The notes under the pieces: generated by a model
What the model was told of the DNA's origin: nothing
Databases searched by the model: none
What the model saw: the letters and a program-made list of their open reading frames with translations, nothing else
Source of the DNA: JAGLCW01 sp964427915
GTDB lineage: Bacteria; Caldisericota; Caldisericia; UBA6126
Assembly: GCA_964427915.1 (NCBI GenBank)
Contig: CAYRWA010000053.1
Location: 1 to 64,000 of the forward strand
Length of the DNA stretch: 64,000 bases
Direction of reading: 5' to 3'
Made by a program: the position numbers and the translations under genes
Shown: piece after piece, positions 8,214 through 17,086 of the stretch
Layout: the number at the start of each line of letters is the position of its first letter
Numbering within the stretch: position 1 is the first letter of the stretch

Positions 8214-9866
8214 ATGGGTAGAGAACAGAAAATTAAGCAGCTTCGCAAAGAAGGAATTTTAAAATCTGTAAAAGTGGATAAAAAAAGAAAATCCGCGATT
8301 CGGAGTTTGTATATTTGGATTCCTTCAGTCCTTATTGTTATTGTACTTGTATTTGGTATGTGGGCGTATTCAGCAAAAGACACCACTGCTACCGTAAATG
8401 GTAATCGCATTACCAATAGTGAAGTGGAAGAATTGCTTGAACCCATTAAGGGTCAAATGCAACAACAAGGGATAAATCCTGATGATCCAGAGCAGTCAGT
8501 AAATGTTGAGAAATATCGAAGTGGTGTTGTTGAAATGTTAGTTAACAAAACTTTAATTGAGCAATATGCAAAAGAAAATTCTATTACCATTTCCGAGGAA
8601 GAATTAGAAGCAGAAGTTGACAAAGAAATGGAACAGATACGCTCTCAATATCAAACTGAAGAAGAGTTTCAAGATCAACTGCGGCAATCAACGTTACGTA
8701 ATGAAGAAAATCTACGTAAGGAAATTCGTCGATCGGTTGAACCAACTCTTCTAGAAGACGCAGTTTTATCTGACAAGTATGAAACAGTTAATATTACAGA
8801 AGAAGAAGCGAGAATATTTTTCAACGCTCCTTCTAGCGTAGAAGCGCAGCGTATTTTTATTGCCACGGATCCAGACATGGATGAGGCTACATTAAAAGAA
8901 AAAGAAGAACAGCTTATCGATATTCGTACTAAGATTGTCAACAACGAATTGTCCTTCGAAAAAGCTGTTACTGAGTATTCCGAAGATAACGCCAGCAAAG
9001 TAAATGATGGACAAATCTACCTGCAAGAAGATAGTTACGAAGAAGAGCCAGAGCTTTGGAAAGCGGCGCAAGATTTGTCAGAGGGCGATATTTCCGGTAT
9101 CATAACAACCGATAAAGGCCATAGCCTTCTTCGTATTAATCGAATTGTACGCAATCGACAGCAGTATGATCAACCAGAACATGCTGATATTTTGAAAATT
9201 ATTCTTGAAGTACCACCAGGTGCTATTGAATCTGAGATTTCTGATATGCAAGCAAAAGCAAGGGGATATGTCAATACGATCCGTTCTGGAAAAGAAACGT
9301 TTGAGAATATTGCTACTACATATTCTAAAGAACCGGAACAGGGTTTGAACCCAAATCCTCTCTATAAAGGATCTAATCCACCCATTGATGAAGTAGTATT
9401 TGGTTCTTTGCAAGAAGGTGAAGTATCGGATCCAATTACAACTAGTGAAACAACCTTTGAGATCATCAAACTTGTTAAAAAATATCCTGCAAAAACAGCT
9501 GTATTTGAAGAATTGAAAAATGATATTATAGAACGAATGGAGAATCAAGAAAAAAGTAGAATTCGAGAGTTGTTTCTTGAAGATCTGCGAAGCCAATCCC
9601 GTATTTCTCACTCGAATCCTTGGCAAAGAATGTCAGCATGGTGGAATCAGACATTTGGAGGATTCTTTGAATCTGTTAAGAATTGGGTACGAAGTTTTAC
9701 GGTAGATCCAATTCCCGAGAACTTAACTCCTACGGATGGTGGAGATTTCCAAAGCCCTATGACCATTCCAATTCAGGGAGAAGATGGAGAGCAATCCATT
9801 ACAATTGACCCCTCGATGATGGAATCGATTGATGTACCTGTTGAAGGACAAACTCAGAACCCATAA
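8214..9866 (+). CDS. Membrane-anchored SurA/PrsA-like foldase with two parvulin-type domains
   Basis: 550 residues. The basic N-terminus is followed by a membrane anchor (about 26-46) and then a SurA-N-like helical region starting ATVNGNRITNSEVEELLEP. Two PpiC/parvulin-like domains follow at about 195-300 and 320-430; the second begins EHADILKIILEVPP. Such proteins help secreted proteins fold outside the membrane. The first domain lacks several family residues, so it may be a chaperone rather than an isomerase. The ATG at 8214 is 7 bp after GGAGG; a TTG two codons earlier is less likely. It heads a four-gene operon closed by the terminator at 12026. Confidence 0.85.
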   Translation: MGREQKIKQLRKEGILKSVKVDKKRKSAIRSLYIWIPSVLIVIVLVFGMWAYSAKDTTATVNGNRITNSEVEELLEPIKGQMQQQGINPDDPEQSVNVEKYRSGVVEMLVNKTLIEQYAKENSITISEEELEAEVDKEMEQIRSQYQTEEEFQDQLRQSTLRNEENLRKEIRRSVEPTLLEDAVLSDKYETVNITEEEARIFFNAPSSVEAQRIFIATDPDMDEATLKEKEEQLIDIRTKIVNNELSFEKAVTEYSEDNASKVNDGQIYLQEDSYEEEPELWKAAQDLSEGDISGIITTDKGHSLLRINRIVRNRQQYDQPEHADILKIILEVPPGAIESEISDMQAKARGYVNTIRSGKETFENIATTYSKEPEQGLNPNPLYKGSNPPIDEVVFGSLQEGEVSDPITTSETTFEIIKLVKKYPAKTAVFEELKNDIIERMENQEKSRIRELFLEDLRSQSRISHSNPWQRMSAWWNQTFGGFFESVKNWVRSFTVDPIPENLTPTDGGDFQSPMTIPIQGEDGEQSITIDPSMMESIDVPVEGQTQNP

Positions 9867-9876
9867 GGACAATATT

Positions 9877-10953
9877 ATGAACAAAGATAAATTACTTCGT
9901 AACAAGAATAAAAATACAAGTCAACAAGGTTCTTCGAAGAGAATACATTGGAAAATGCTCTTCATCATTATTCCCATCCTTGTACTCGCTTTTGTTTTTA
10001 CTTGGTTTTATCAAGCTAAAGATATTGTGATGAGTGTTGGACCACTTCCTATCACTACAGAAGAGCTTGAAATCGAAAAACAAAGACTCACCCCCCCGGA
10101 TTATCAGCAGAAACTGAAAAATATGGATGAGGAAGACCGCATTACTACTGAAGAGCGTGTTCGCGCAAAAGCTCTTGAGAACTTGATGAAATTGAAATGT
10201 GTATATTTGTATGCACAAGAGAATGATATTACCGTAACCAAAGAAGAAATTGATGAGAAGATTGAAGAATATGCCCAATCCTTTTCTTCCAGTCCGGATG
10301 AATCGGTTGATATTAGGACTACTTTGTCTGACTATGGGATCCCTTGGCGTTCTTTTTGGAACGATATGAAGTATCAAGCCCTCTACGACAAAGTCCTGGA
10401 GCCAATTCGTAAAGGAGTACAAGCAACAGAAGAGGAAATGCGTGCACATTACAATGAATTTGCTCCTTACTACGATGTTCCTGCTAGGGTGCACCTCCAC
10501 TTTATTGTCGTTGAAGAAGAGGAAGTCGCCAAAGAAATTATGGACCAACTTCTTGATGGAGCAGATTTTGAAAAAATCGCTCAAGAGAAATCTATTAGTC
10601 CTACTGTAATGTCAGATAAGGGAGATATGGGCTGGGTCACAAAAGATGAATTGTATACAGAAATTGCCAACAATGTCTTTTTACCCGAATTTTTACTCGG
10701 AGAGTACTATCTACTCCAAGCCAGAGATGGGTGGTATATTCTACGAGTTGACGAAAGAACAGAAGAAAAAAAGAATACATACGAAGAAGTTAAAGATCTG
10801 ATTGAAGAAGATGTTATTTACCAAAAACAAGATCAAGCAGTAAATGGCTTCATGAATCGTCTTTCTGATCAATACGAGTTTCAAATGGTCGTCGGTAACC
10901 GCTGGACTACATTTTTAGAATGGTGGGACCGTCTTAGAGGAGTGGTTGAATAA
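9877..10953 (+). CDS. Second membrane-anchored parvulin-like foldase
   Basis: 358 residues with the same plan as the upstream protein: basic N-terminus, membrane helix (about 25-43, LFIIIPILVLAFVFTWFY), a SurA-N-like domain containing a LENLMKLKCVYLYAQENDIT helix, and one PpiC-like domain (about 205-310). In that domain SDKGDMGWVTKDEL matches the parvulin G-x-MGW loop. Probably assists folding of exported proteins. The start chosen is the ATG at 9877, 10 bp after the previous stop and preceded by AAGGA; the longer frame from 9829 overlaps the upstream gene. The stop overlaps the next ATG as TAATG. Confidence 0.85.
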   Translation: MNKDKLLRNKNKNTSQQGSSKRIHWKMLFIIIPILVLAFVFTWFYQAKDIVMSVGPLPITTEELEIEKQRLTPPDYQQKLKNMDEEDRITTEERVRAKALENLMKLKCVYLYAQENDITVTKEEIDEKIEEYAQSFSSSPDESVDIRTTLSDYGIPWRSFWNDMKYQALYDKVLEPIRKGVQATEEEMRAHYNEFAPYYDVPARVHLHFIVVEEEEVAKEIMDQLLDGADFEKIAQEKSISPTVMSDKGDMGWVTKDELYTEIANNVFLPEFLLGEYYLLQARDGWYILRVDERTEEKKNTYEEVKDLIEEDVIYQKQDQAVNGFMNRLSDQYEFQMVVGNRWTTFLEWWDRLRGVVE

Positions 10954-11540
10954 TGCAGAACCAAGTAGAAGAGAAAGATAACCAACAGCAGCAAAGCAAT
11001 ATACAAACTACAAACAACGATGCTCCGTTACACGATGAAAGCTCTTCCGGGCATGATATATCACAATGTTCTACAAAATCTTGCTGTCGTTTTCGATGGC
11101 TGGGTACAGTGATTATATCTCTTGTTGTACTATTTTTCTTCTCATTTCTGTTGTATTTACTCATCCCATCGCCTTCCAAAACAGTACGGAACTTCTTTTA
11201 TGCCCTGATGAATGAAAACTATCCCGTTGCCTATTCATATATTGCTAAAGATTACAAGAAAAGCCGTGGATCCTTAGAGAAATTTACATCAGACTATGAT
11301 AATGCAGTAAGGTCTGGAACAAGAACTCGTGCGATACGGGTGATTGAAGATCGGAAAACGAGAGAAAAAAACCAACGAATCGTTGTTGTTGAAATTGATG
11401 TATTGTATCAAGGATCTGTTGTAACAAGCGTAGGGGCTTATCTTTGCGAACGAATACCCCAAGAAGGTTGGAAAATTATAGGCAATGTAACCAATGAATA
11501 CAATAAAGAACAAGCTCAAAAGCTTGTACCTCAGCAATAA
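10953..11540 (+). CDS. Single-pass membrane protein with DUF4878/NTF2-like external domain
   Basis: 195 residues. A Gln/Ser/Asn-rich cytoplasmic N-terminus (about 1-45) leads to a membrane helix (about 50-70). A compact external domain follows, starting PSPSKTVRNFFYALMNENYP and ending EGWKIIGNV. The 'TV..F..A....Y..AY.....' opening and the 'W.I.' ending are typical of NTF2-like or DUF4878-like domains; this assignment is from pattern only. It shares domain and layout with the next gene, so the two are tandem paralogues. The operon with two foldases suggests a role at the outer face of the membrane. Confidence 0.7.
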   Translation: MQNQVEEKDNQQQQSNIQTTNNDAPLHDESSSGHDISQCSTKSCCRFRWLGTVIISLVVLFFFSFLLYLLIPSPSKTVRNFFYALMNENYPVAYSYIAKDYKKSRGSLEKFTSDYDNAVRSGTRTRAIRVIEDRKTREKNQRIVVVEIDVLYQGSVVTSVGAYLCERIPQEGWKIIGNVTNEYNKEQAQKLVPQQ

Positions 11541-11551
11541 AGGAGATGATT

Positions 11552-11998
11552 ATGAATACGCAATCCAACAAACCTATCCCAAGCGAAAAGAATCCAAGAA
11601 CGATTTTGTATATCTTGGGTGTCAGCGTTCTTGTTATCCTTCTTGCCTGGTGGGCGTATAGTATGTATGCTCCTTCTCCAGCAAAAACAGTAAAAGCTTA
11701 CTTCAATCATATTGCACAAGAACAGTACGAAGAAGCATTTGATTTATTGGCTGGTAATTACCAAAAGAGTAAAAAAGATGTAGAAACATTCCAGGCTCAG
11801 TTTGAAAACTCTAGAAATCATGGAACTGTCTATCTCGGTGTTAAAATCGAGAAGATTACTCCAACAGAAAGAAAAACCCAAAAGGTAGTTGCTTTTACTC
11901 TTCTTACAAGAGAAAAAGGACGAGATACTCAACCACATGGACAATATGTTCTAACAAAACTGGATGGTGTTTGGAAAATTACCGATTCTTTGAACTGA
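11552..11998 (+). CDS. Paralogue of the preceding single-pass DUF4878/NTF2-like protein
   Basis: 148 residues: short basic N-terminus, membrane helix (about 19-38, ILYILGVSVLVILLAWW), then the same domain as its neighbour, opening APSPAKTVKAYFNHIAQEQY and ending DGVWKITDSL. The shared 'PSP.KTV..(F/Y)F' start and 'YKKS/YQKS' element point to tandem duplication. The ATG at 11552 is 6 bp after AAGGAG; another ATG at 11546 lies too close to that site. It is the last gene before a strong terminator. Confidence 0.7.
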   Translation: MNTQSNKPIPSEKNPRTILYILGVSVLVILLAWWAYSMYAPSPAKTVKAYFNHIAQEQYEEAFDLLAGNYQKSKKDVETFQAQFENSRNHGTVYLGVKIEKITPTERKTQKVVAFTLLTREKGRDTQPHGQYVLTKLDGVWKITDSLN

Positions 11999-12025
11999 TT
12001 CTTTTGTTTCACTAAAAATAAAGAT

Positions 12026-12054
12026 GCGGGAGCTGTAATTGCTCCCGCTTTTTT
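12026..12054 (+). terminator. Rho-independent terminator of the foldase operon
   Basis: Perfect 8-bp GC-rich stem (GCGGGAGC / GCTCCCGC), 7-nt loop TGTAATT, followed by TTTTTT. It begins 28 bp after the last gene of the operon and is the clearest terminator in the window. Confidence 0.95.
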
Positions 12055-12094
12055 ACTATACTTAAATAAATTGGTTTAATGAGTAGGGTGCTAT

Positions 12095-13081
12095 ATGAAA
12101 AAGAAAATTCTTTTTATTCTTTTAGGAATATTCATTATCGCAGTTGTTTTGATTTGGTTTTTGTTTGCTTCTGGCATTCATGTTCATGGAACAATTGAAG
12201 ATGCCACAACACAAAAACCAATACCGAATGTTACAGTTACTTTAGGAAAACAAACCATTCATTCAGATATGAACGGAATCTTTGATGCATACACTTCCAT
12301 GATGCCAAAACAAATCATTACTTTTTCTAAGGAAGGGTATAAGCCTTTATCAAAACGTGTTTCCTTTTCTTCGATGGTTGAAACTAAGGAGTATAAGATT
12401 GTATTGGAACCTTTATCTTATATGAATATTATTCATTCAGCCACAGAAGATATTCAGAAGTACTCCTCTTTCATTTTTCAATCGTCTTGGCAGCAATACA
12501 TTGATATGCCTGACCAGGAAATCACCTATACAAAATATATGGTGGATTCACAGGGTGTGATCTATTGCAAAATGCTAACAGATGATAACAAAGGCAATGC
12601 GGTTTCTGAGAAAGAGATCGTAATTGCTAAGCAGAAAATTTATTATAAAACTTTAAAAGATGCTGATTGGGTTTCTTTTGATGCTTCTGAAATTCGTGGA
12701 ACCGAATTGCAAAAACCCCAAGATCTTTTAATTCTTTTCAATGCTTCTATGGAGGATCCTTCAGAATTCCGTGAGGAGGGATTGGTTACCTGGTATATTA
12801 ACGAAGATGGCTCTATAACAAACGAACCTGTGAATAATGAAAATCCACAACCTTATCTGTTGCGAAAATTTGTTGCAAATTGGCCCAAGGGGAAGACAGA
12901 ACAAAGTGCAATACTGTATCTCACAGAAGAAGATTATAATCTTGTAGCAGGAGAGCTTCACATCACTGCCCCTATTGGCTTAGACGAAGATAAACCAGGC
13001 CGGATGAATCAACAAATTATTACATTTAAAATGAGCCGTATCAATCAGCCGGTCGATATTGGTATTCCTTCTATAGAATAA
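12095..13081 (+). CDS. Membrane-anchored protein with carboxypeptidase-regulatory-like domain
   Basis: 328 residues. An N-terminal hydrophobic anchor (about 4-24) is followed by a beta-sandwich of the carboxypeptidase-regulatory or CNA-B-like type (about 29-105): VHGTIEDATTQKPIPNVTV, then FSKEGYKPLSKRVSF. The remaining 220 residues contain regularly spaced beta strands (for example IYYKTLKDADWVSF) of the kind seen in LolA/LppX-like lipid-binding folds; I cannot confirm this. AGGGTG precedes the ATG. It follows the foldase operon terminator, so it likely has its own promoter in the 40 bp between. Function unknown; probably envelope-associated. Confidence 0.7.
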   Translation: MKKKILFILLGIFIIAVVLIWFLFASGIHVHGTIEDATTQKPIPNVTVTLGKQTIHSDMNGIFDAYTSMMPKQIITFSKEGYKPLSKRVSFSSMVETKEYKIVLEPLSYMNIIHSATEDIQKYSSFIFQSSWQQYIDMPDQEITYTKYMVDSQGVIYCKMLTDDNKGNAVSEKEIVIAKQKIYYKTLKDADWVSFDASEIRGTELQKPQDLLILFNASMEDPSEFREEGLVTWYINEDGSITNEPVNNENPQPYLLRKFVANWPKGKTEQSAILYLTEEDYNLVAGELHITAPIGLDEDKPGRMNQQIITFKMSRINQPVDIGIPSIE

Positions 13082-13118
13082 CCACTTTGCTTCAACGTAG
13101 CAGCAATGTACCTAGGCT

Positions 13119-13559
13119 TTATGGTACAAAACATTTGTTATGTCGAATTGTAACAACCATTCCTGTTTGGATGTCTTGAAAAAACTGAGGATCTATGTCA
13201 GAAACAAAAGGAATGCCAGCTACAATTGCTCCTTCTACTAAATTGTAGTCGGGAGAATGAAGAGTAACAATTGCCAAAGGTCCCTTGTTTCGTTGAGCCA
13301 ATGAAGACAAGATAACGCAACCACTTGAAGATCCTTTTGAAGAGTGAAAAGCAAAAATGGTATGGGCGATCTGTAAGGTTTTGCAAGGACTGTCACTTTT
13401 TATGATTTCTCCCGAGTTGCTATCAATATCTCCTAAAAATGAAAAACTATGAGGACAAACAATACAGCTACCCGTAATATCTTGCATCATACCTTCTTTT
13501 TCATTACTCGACTGGCCCGTTTTCCCAACCAAAATTCGGTTTCCCTTAAAATACTTCAT
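13119..13559 (-). CDS. Aconitase X swivel-domain (small) subunit
   Basis: 146 residues matching the AcnX swivel domain (former DUF126): KGNRILVG near the start, TIFAFHSSKGSSSG in the centre, then the substrate-contact segment LVEGAIVAGIPFVSDID. It pairs with the large subunit encoded just upstream. Characterised AcnX enzymes are dehydratases acting on cis-3-hydroxy-L-proline (bacteria) or mevalonate 5-phosphate (archaea); which applies here is not visible. The ATG at 13559 overlaps the large-subunit gene by 14 bp and has GGAAG upstream; a longer frame from 13610 adds 17 residues lying within the other gene. It ends the three-gene minus-strand operon. Confidence 0.88.
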   Translation of the reverse strand: MKYFKGNRILVGKTGQSSNEKEGMMQDITGSCIVCPHSFSFLGDIDSNSGEIIKSDSPCKTLQIAHTIFAFHSSKGSSSGCVILSSLAQRNKGPLAIVTLHSPDYNLVEGAIVAGIPFVSDIDPQFFQDIQTGMVVTIRHNKCFVP

Positions 13560-14844
13560 AATCATCTTCCTTCTGGCTATGCAATGGTACGCGTTTTCCT
13601 TTAACGGCACTTTCTATACATTGATGTGTGGAGAGCAATGCTGTTTTTACACCCAAAAGGTTTCTAGAGTAATGTAGCATTTTTAAACTATTAGAAAGCA
13701 TAGTTGAAAAACATGGATATGGGAGATTGTATTGGTCGCAAATGTTTTTTCGCATATGGGATTCTACGGGGCATGTGTCAGCAACTACCTTGATTCCTGA
13801 CTTGTGGAGTTTGTCTACGTATCCGCAGTGAGATGCTTGTAGTTTTGTCATACGATTTGTGCAAATCCAAAAAGTAACATCTGCATGAATGGTTTTCGAT
13901 TCCATTTTTTCCACCACATATCTAATCAATTCTAGGTTTGCATGTGGGCAGCCCAATACCACAAAATCAATAGGTTGGTTTTCGTGAATCATTTGAAATC
14001 TTTGTTGGGCGTTTTCGATTTCATGATAAGATAGAAGCACTCTATTTGAGGAGGTTTTGTGAAGCTCTTTGTAAATCTTGGCTTCAGGTGTCACTCCTTC
14101 CATGTGAAAAAGTGTTACAGAACCAGAGGTAGCCATTGCAGCGCCAAAGGATATCATCTGGGACATAGTAGGTTGCTTTGGGTCTGAATGACAAATGTAG
14201 GGTACTTGATCCTGTGCTTTTTCACCAATAATATAGCCCAAAATAGACCATTGGTCGGTTCTAGATAGATGCTTCGCTTCCAGAGACACATCAAAGAAAC
14301 AAGTGGGAGTTCTGTTTTCGTCCAATAGATATCCCATGGCAGGGTATTTACCAGTTATGGAGGAATACCTTGTAAACAAACCCCCTCTATTTGTTTTGGC
14401 TCCAAGAAGACTGTTAAAATAAATAATAGCACTACTCTCTACTGAGCTTATGTAGCTTCCCATTGGAGGAACGAAACCAATTTGCTGTGGTGTACAGGTA
14501 TACGTTTCTAGGATACCCATTTTTTGGAACGCTAGTTTTGTTTTACGTTGTGTTTCGAAAAGCTGCTTTGGACAATTGGTAAGGGTAGGGTTTTCCATAT
14601 CACAACACAAAGTAGAGCTTGTTGTAGGAACCACGACCTGAATAGTTTGATTGGCAAATTCTTCTACATCTTCGCAAAAGCCATCATATATTGCCATTTC
14701 TGCAGGATAATGGCAGTAGGATATAGGGACTAGCTTTTCTGCTCCAAAAGCGTCTCCAAATTGTACCAGACGGTCTAATGCTTGTGCACGAATTGGACCG
14801 TATTCACCTTGAAGCATTTTTTTCTCGTCGTCTGTTAATTTCAT
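13546..14844 (-). CDS. Aconitase X catalytic (large) subunit
   Basis: 432 residues of the AcnX family (former DUF521). The opening MKLTDDEKKMLQGEYGP is the family signature. Other landmarks are CHYPAEM, the cluster or metal-binding Cys regions (TLCCDMENPTL, VLGCPHANL, VADTCPV) and the SSITGKYPAMGYLLDENR stretch. It forms a two-subunit dehydratase with the downstream swivel protein. The ATG overlaps the stop of the upstream hydrolase gene as ATGA, so the enzyme is expressed together with a CocE/S15-type hydrolase. The split form, with separate large and small genes, occurs in archaea and in some bacteria; other bacteria have a fused form. Confidence 0.9.
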   Translation of the reverse strand: MKLTDDEKKMLQGEYGPIRAQALDRLVQFGDAFGAEKLVPISYCHYPAEMAIYDGFCEDVEEFANQTIQVVVPTTSSTLCCDMENPTLTNCPKQLFETQRKTKLAFQKMGILETYTCTPQQIGFVPPMGSYISSVESSAIIYFNSLLGAKTNRGGLFTRYSSITGKYPAMGYLLDENRTPTCFFDVSLEAKHLSRTDQWSILGYIIGEKAQDQVPYICHSDPKQPTMSQMISFGAAMATSGSVTLFHMEGVTPEAKIYKELHKTSSNRVLLSYHEIENAQQRFQMIHENQPIDFVVLGCPHANLELIRYVVEKMESKTIHADVTFWICTNRMTKLQASHCGYVDKLHKSGIKVVADTCPVESHMRKNICDQYNLPYPCFSTMLSNSLKMLHYSRNLLGVKTALLSTHQCIESAVKGKRVPLHSQKEDDYEVF

Positions 14845-16571
14845 TGTTGTGTTTCGCCGCTTTTTTCTGGGAGAATGTCTAGAAGGAGATATGACTCACT
14901 GCCTGGTTCGTGGTATATTGTTTGATGTGCAATTTCAGTATGAATTGCTTCCGCAGGATTCTCTTTTGTATTGGAATGAGGATAAAACTTAGGGCAGGCA
15001 GAGGAACTTATTTCCAATCGGATCTGGTGTCCTTTGAAAAACCGGATGCCAGTGGCCCATAAATCAACAGTAAGGTGAATGATTTGGTTCTTTTCTAACC
15101 AGTCGGGCTTCTCTAATGAATCGCGATATTCTGCCCGTTGAATTCCGTCACAAAGCTGTATTGCTTTTCCATTTGGGTACACATCCACCAATTTGGCAGT
15201 AAAATCTGTACCGGGAGAAGAGGAACTACATACTATATGTAAGAATACTCTTCCACATACAACACAGTCCTTTTCCAATGGAGGTGTTGAATAGACTAAA
15301 ACATCAGGTCTTCTTTCTATTGATTGTTGATCGCACGCTTCTCCTAGCTGTAAACGAACGGGATCGGTGACATACGGAACAGGATCTTGCGGGTTGTAGT
15401 CGTACTGATCAGCAGGTTCTGGTGTTGTTGGCGGGAAGGTTGATAAAACTCCATCCCCATATACACTGTTTGCGTTTCCTTGACTATGAAGAAAGTATTT
15501 TGTTGTAACAGCTTCTTTTAGGGGCCAATCAGAAAAGCTATGCCATTGGTTTTCCCCCATGATAAAGATACGGCAACGATCATGTGAATGGTTGTATGGC
15601 AATCGCGAAAATTCTTTCCTTGAGTGTATTTCGCCAGCTAGATGATGAGAGAAGAAGAGGAACAATTCTGTTTCCAAATCAATAAGAGCATTGGGGCCAA
15701 AATCCATATCTCCGCATTTTGTGCTTTTATTCAACTTATGAGGCCAGGGTCCAATAATGAGTTCTTGTTCTCTTTTTGTTCGGTCTGATTTAGCATTTTT
15801 TCTCATACCAGGAAAATTCTTATAGGTAGAAATTCCATCATCATCATACCAGCCACAGACATGAAGAATAGGGATGTCAACCTCATTCCATTGGTGCATG
15901 TAGCAAACCTCTTTCCACCATGCATCCTTTTGGAAGTGTTCCATCCAATGCTTCCAGGTTTTGTTATTACTCATCCCGACCTTTTTTGCCATATCTTTTA
16001 AGGGACGAAAGTTGTATAATGATGGCCAATCAATAAAGGATATATTTTGATTTGTTTTTCCATGAACAAAGAGTCCCCAAACAATCATGTTCCAAAAAAA
16101 AGCCCCATTTTGATAGGGGACATTGATAATGGGATCAGGCAAAGGGACAAGTGGTGCAATAGCTTTTAATGCAGAATGTGAATTGGGTGCTTGGATCCAG
16201 GATGTATATCCTTCATAGCTTCCTCCTGTCATTCCAATATTGCCATTGCAAAATGGTTGCCTTGCAATCCAATCCAGTGTATCCCAGCCATCCTCTCTCT
16301 CGTTTCGAAAAGGTTCCCACTCTCCTTCGCTGTCATACCTTCCTCTGCAATCTTGGAAAACATACCCAAAACCTCTTTCAACAAACCATTTTTTCATTTG
16401 TAATCTTTGAGGGTCGTTATTTCCATAGGGGGTACGTGTGAGAATGATTGGGAAGGAACCCTCTGAAGAAGGAAGAAAAATATCTGCAGAAAGCAAAACA
16501 TTGTCTCTCATGGGAATTTTAACATCAATATGGGGGTGAATCGTATATGTTGGGAGTATGTTTGTTATCAT
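14841..16571 (-). CDS. CocE/NonD-family serine hydrolase (S15-peptidase-like)
   Basis: 576 residues with the X-Pro dipeptidyl-peptidase/CocE plan. The alpha/beta-hydrolase core includes ILTRTPYGNNDP, QDCRGRYDSEGEWEPF and the nucleophile elbow TGGSYEGYTSW (Ser118). A catalytic Asp is likely in CGWYDDDGIST and the His in IIGPWPHK. A C-terminal jelly-roll domain (about 370-576) ends with IRLEISSSACPKFYPH. Members cleave Pro-containing peptides, acyl esters or amides; no signal peptide is present, so it is cytoplasmic. I chose the ATG at 16571 with AGAGG upstream; the frame opens at 16607. Linked to AcnX, it might supply a hydroxyproline-type substrate from peptides, which is inference. Confidence 0.88.
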   Translation of the reverse strand: MITNILPTYTIHPHIDVKIPMRDNVLLSADIFLPSSEGSFPIILTRTPYGNNDPQRLQMKKWFVERGFGYVFQDCRGRYDSEGEWEPFRNEREDGWDTLDWIARQPFCNGNIGMTGGSYEGYTSWIQAPNSHSALKAIAPLVPLPDPIINVPYQNGAFFWNMIVWGLFVHGKTNQNISFIDWPSLYNFRPLKDMAKKVGMSNNKTWKHWMEHFQKDAWWKEVCYMHQWNEVDIPILHVCGWYDDDGISTYKNFPGMRKNAKSDRTKREQELIIGPWPHKLNKSTKCGDMDFGPNALIDLETELFLFFSHHLAGEIHSRKEFSRLPYNHSHDRCRIFIMGENQWHSFSDWPLKEAVTTKYFLHSQGNANSVYGDGVLSTFPPTTPEPADQYDYNPQDPVPYVTDPVRLQLGEACDQQSIERRPDVLVYSTPPLEKDCVVCGRVFLHIVCSSSSPGTDFTAKLVDVYPNGKAIQLCDGIQRAEYRDSLEKPDWLEKNQIIHLTVDLWATGIRFFKGHQIRLEISSSACPKFYPHSNTKENPAEAIHTEIAHQTIYHEPGSESYLLLDILPEKSGETQQ

Positions 16572-16702
16572 GATGCCTCTTTTCAAAAAAAATGCTATTT
16601 TTATCATACCACGCCGTGAAAAAAAACACAGTTCGACATGTAGAAACTTTACAAAAACCTTTTTTTATCTGAAACTATAGAAAACGAACAAGGAGGATTT
16701 AT

Positions 16703-17077
16703 ATGGCAATACAACGATGTTCCACAGAAGAAGAAATCAAGACAGCATTACAAGAATTTCAGGTAGAAGTGTCTTCTGATGAATTGGATTTAGTGTTGGA
16801 TGAGTTTGAGTCTGTCTATGAGGATCCTGTAGCCGTTACACTGGCAAATTATATGGATGCTTTGGATTCGATCGTGTACGAACAATGTGGTGACTGGGTC
16901 GATTATATTGATTATGTCCGTTATATGAAGGATTTGATTGAAAATGAAGAGAATCAATTTAGTCTAGTGAAGGTAAACGATGGATACTGCATTGTCTATC
17001 AAGATATGCCAGAAACCATGGAAGATGACGAAGGAGACGACGAAGAAGAGTGTGAAATAGATCTCCCGGAAATGTAG
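16703..17077 (+). CDS. Small acidic protein, unknown
   Basis: 124 residues, strongly acidic, with a C-terminal run of Asp/Glu (DDEGDDEEECEID). The N-terminal half is helical (TEEEIKTALQEF, ELDLVLDEFESVYED). There is no signal peptide, membrane segment or known domain. A near-perfect AGGAGG lies 8 bp before the ATG, which strongly supports a real and well-translated gene. It stands alone between the divergent hydrolase operon and the convergent purF. The composition resembles acidic regulators or binding partners of basic proteins or nucleic-acid enzymes, but nothing specific can be claimed. Confidence 0.7.
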   Translation: MAIQRCSTEEEIKTALQEFQVEVSSDELDLVLDEFESVYEDPVAVTLANYMDALDSIVYEQCGDWVDYIDYVRYMKDLIENEENQFSLVKVNDGYCIVYQDMPETMEDDEGDDEEECEIDLPEM

Positions 17078-17086
17078 CAGAATCTT

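Noticed and set aside
9078..10584. Long minus-strand frames (182 and 230 codons) opposite the foldase genes
   Set aside because: Cysteine- and Phe-rich translations typical of antisense of coiled, Glu-rich genes; no start signals or homology, and the plus strand holds clear foldase domains.
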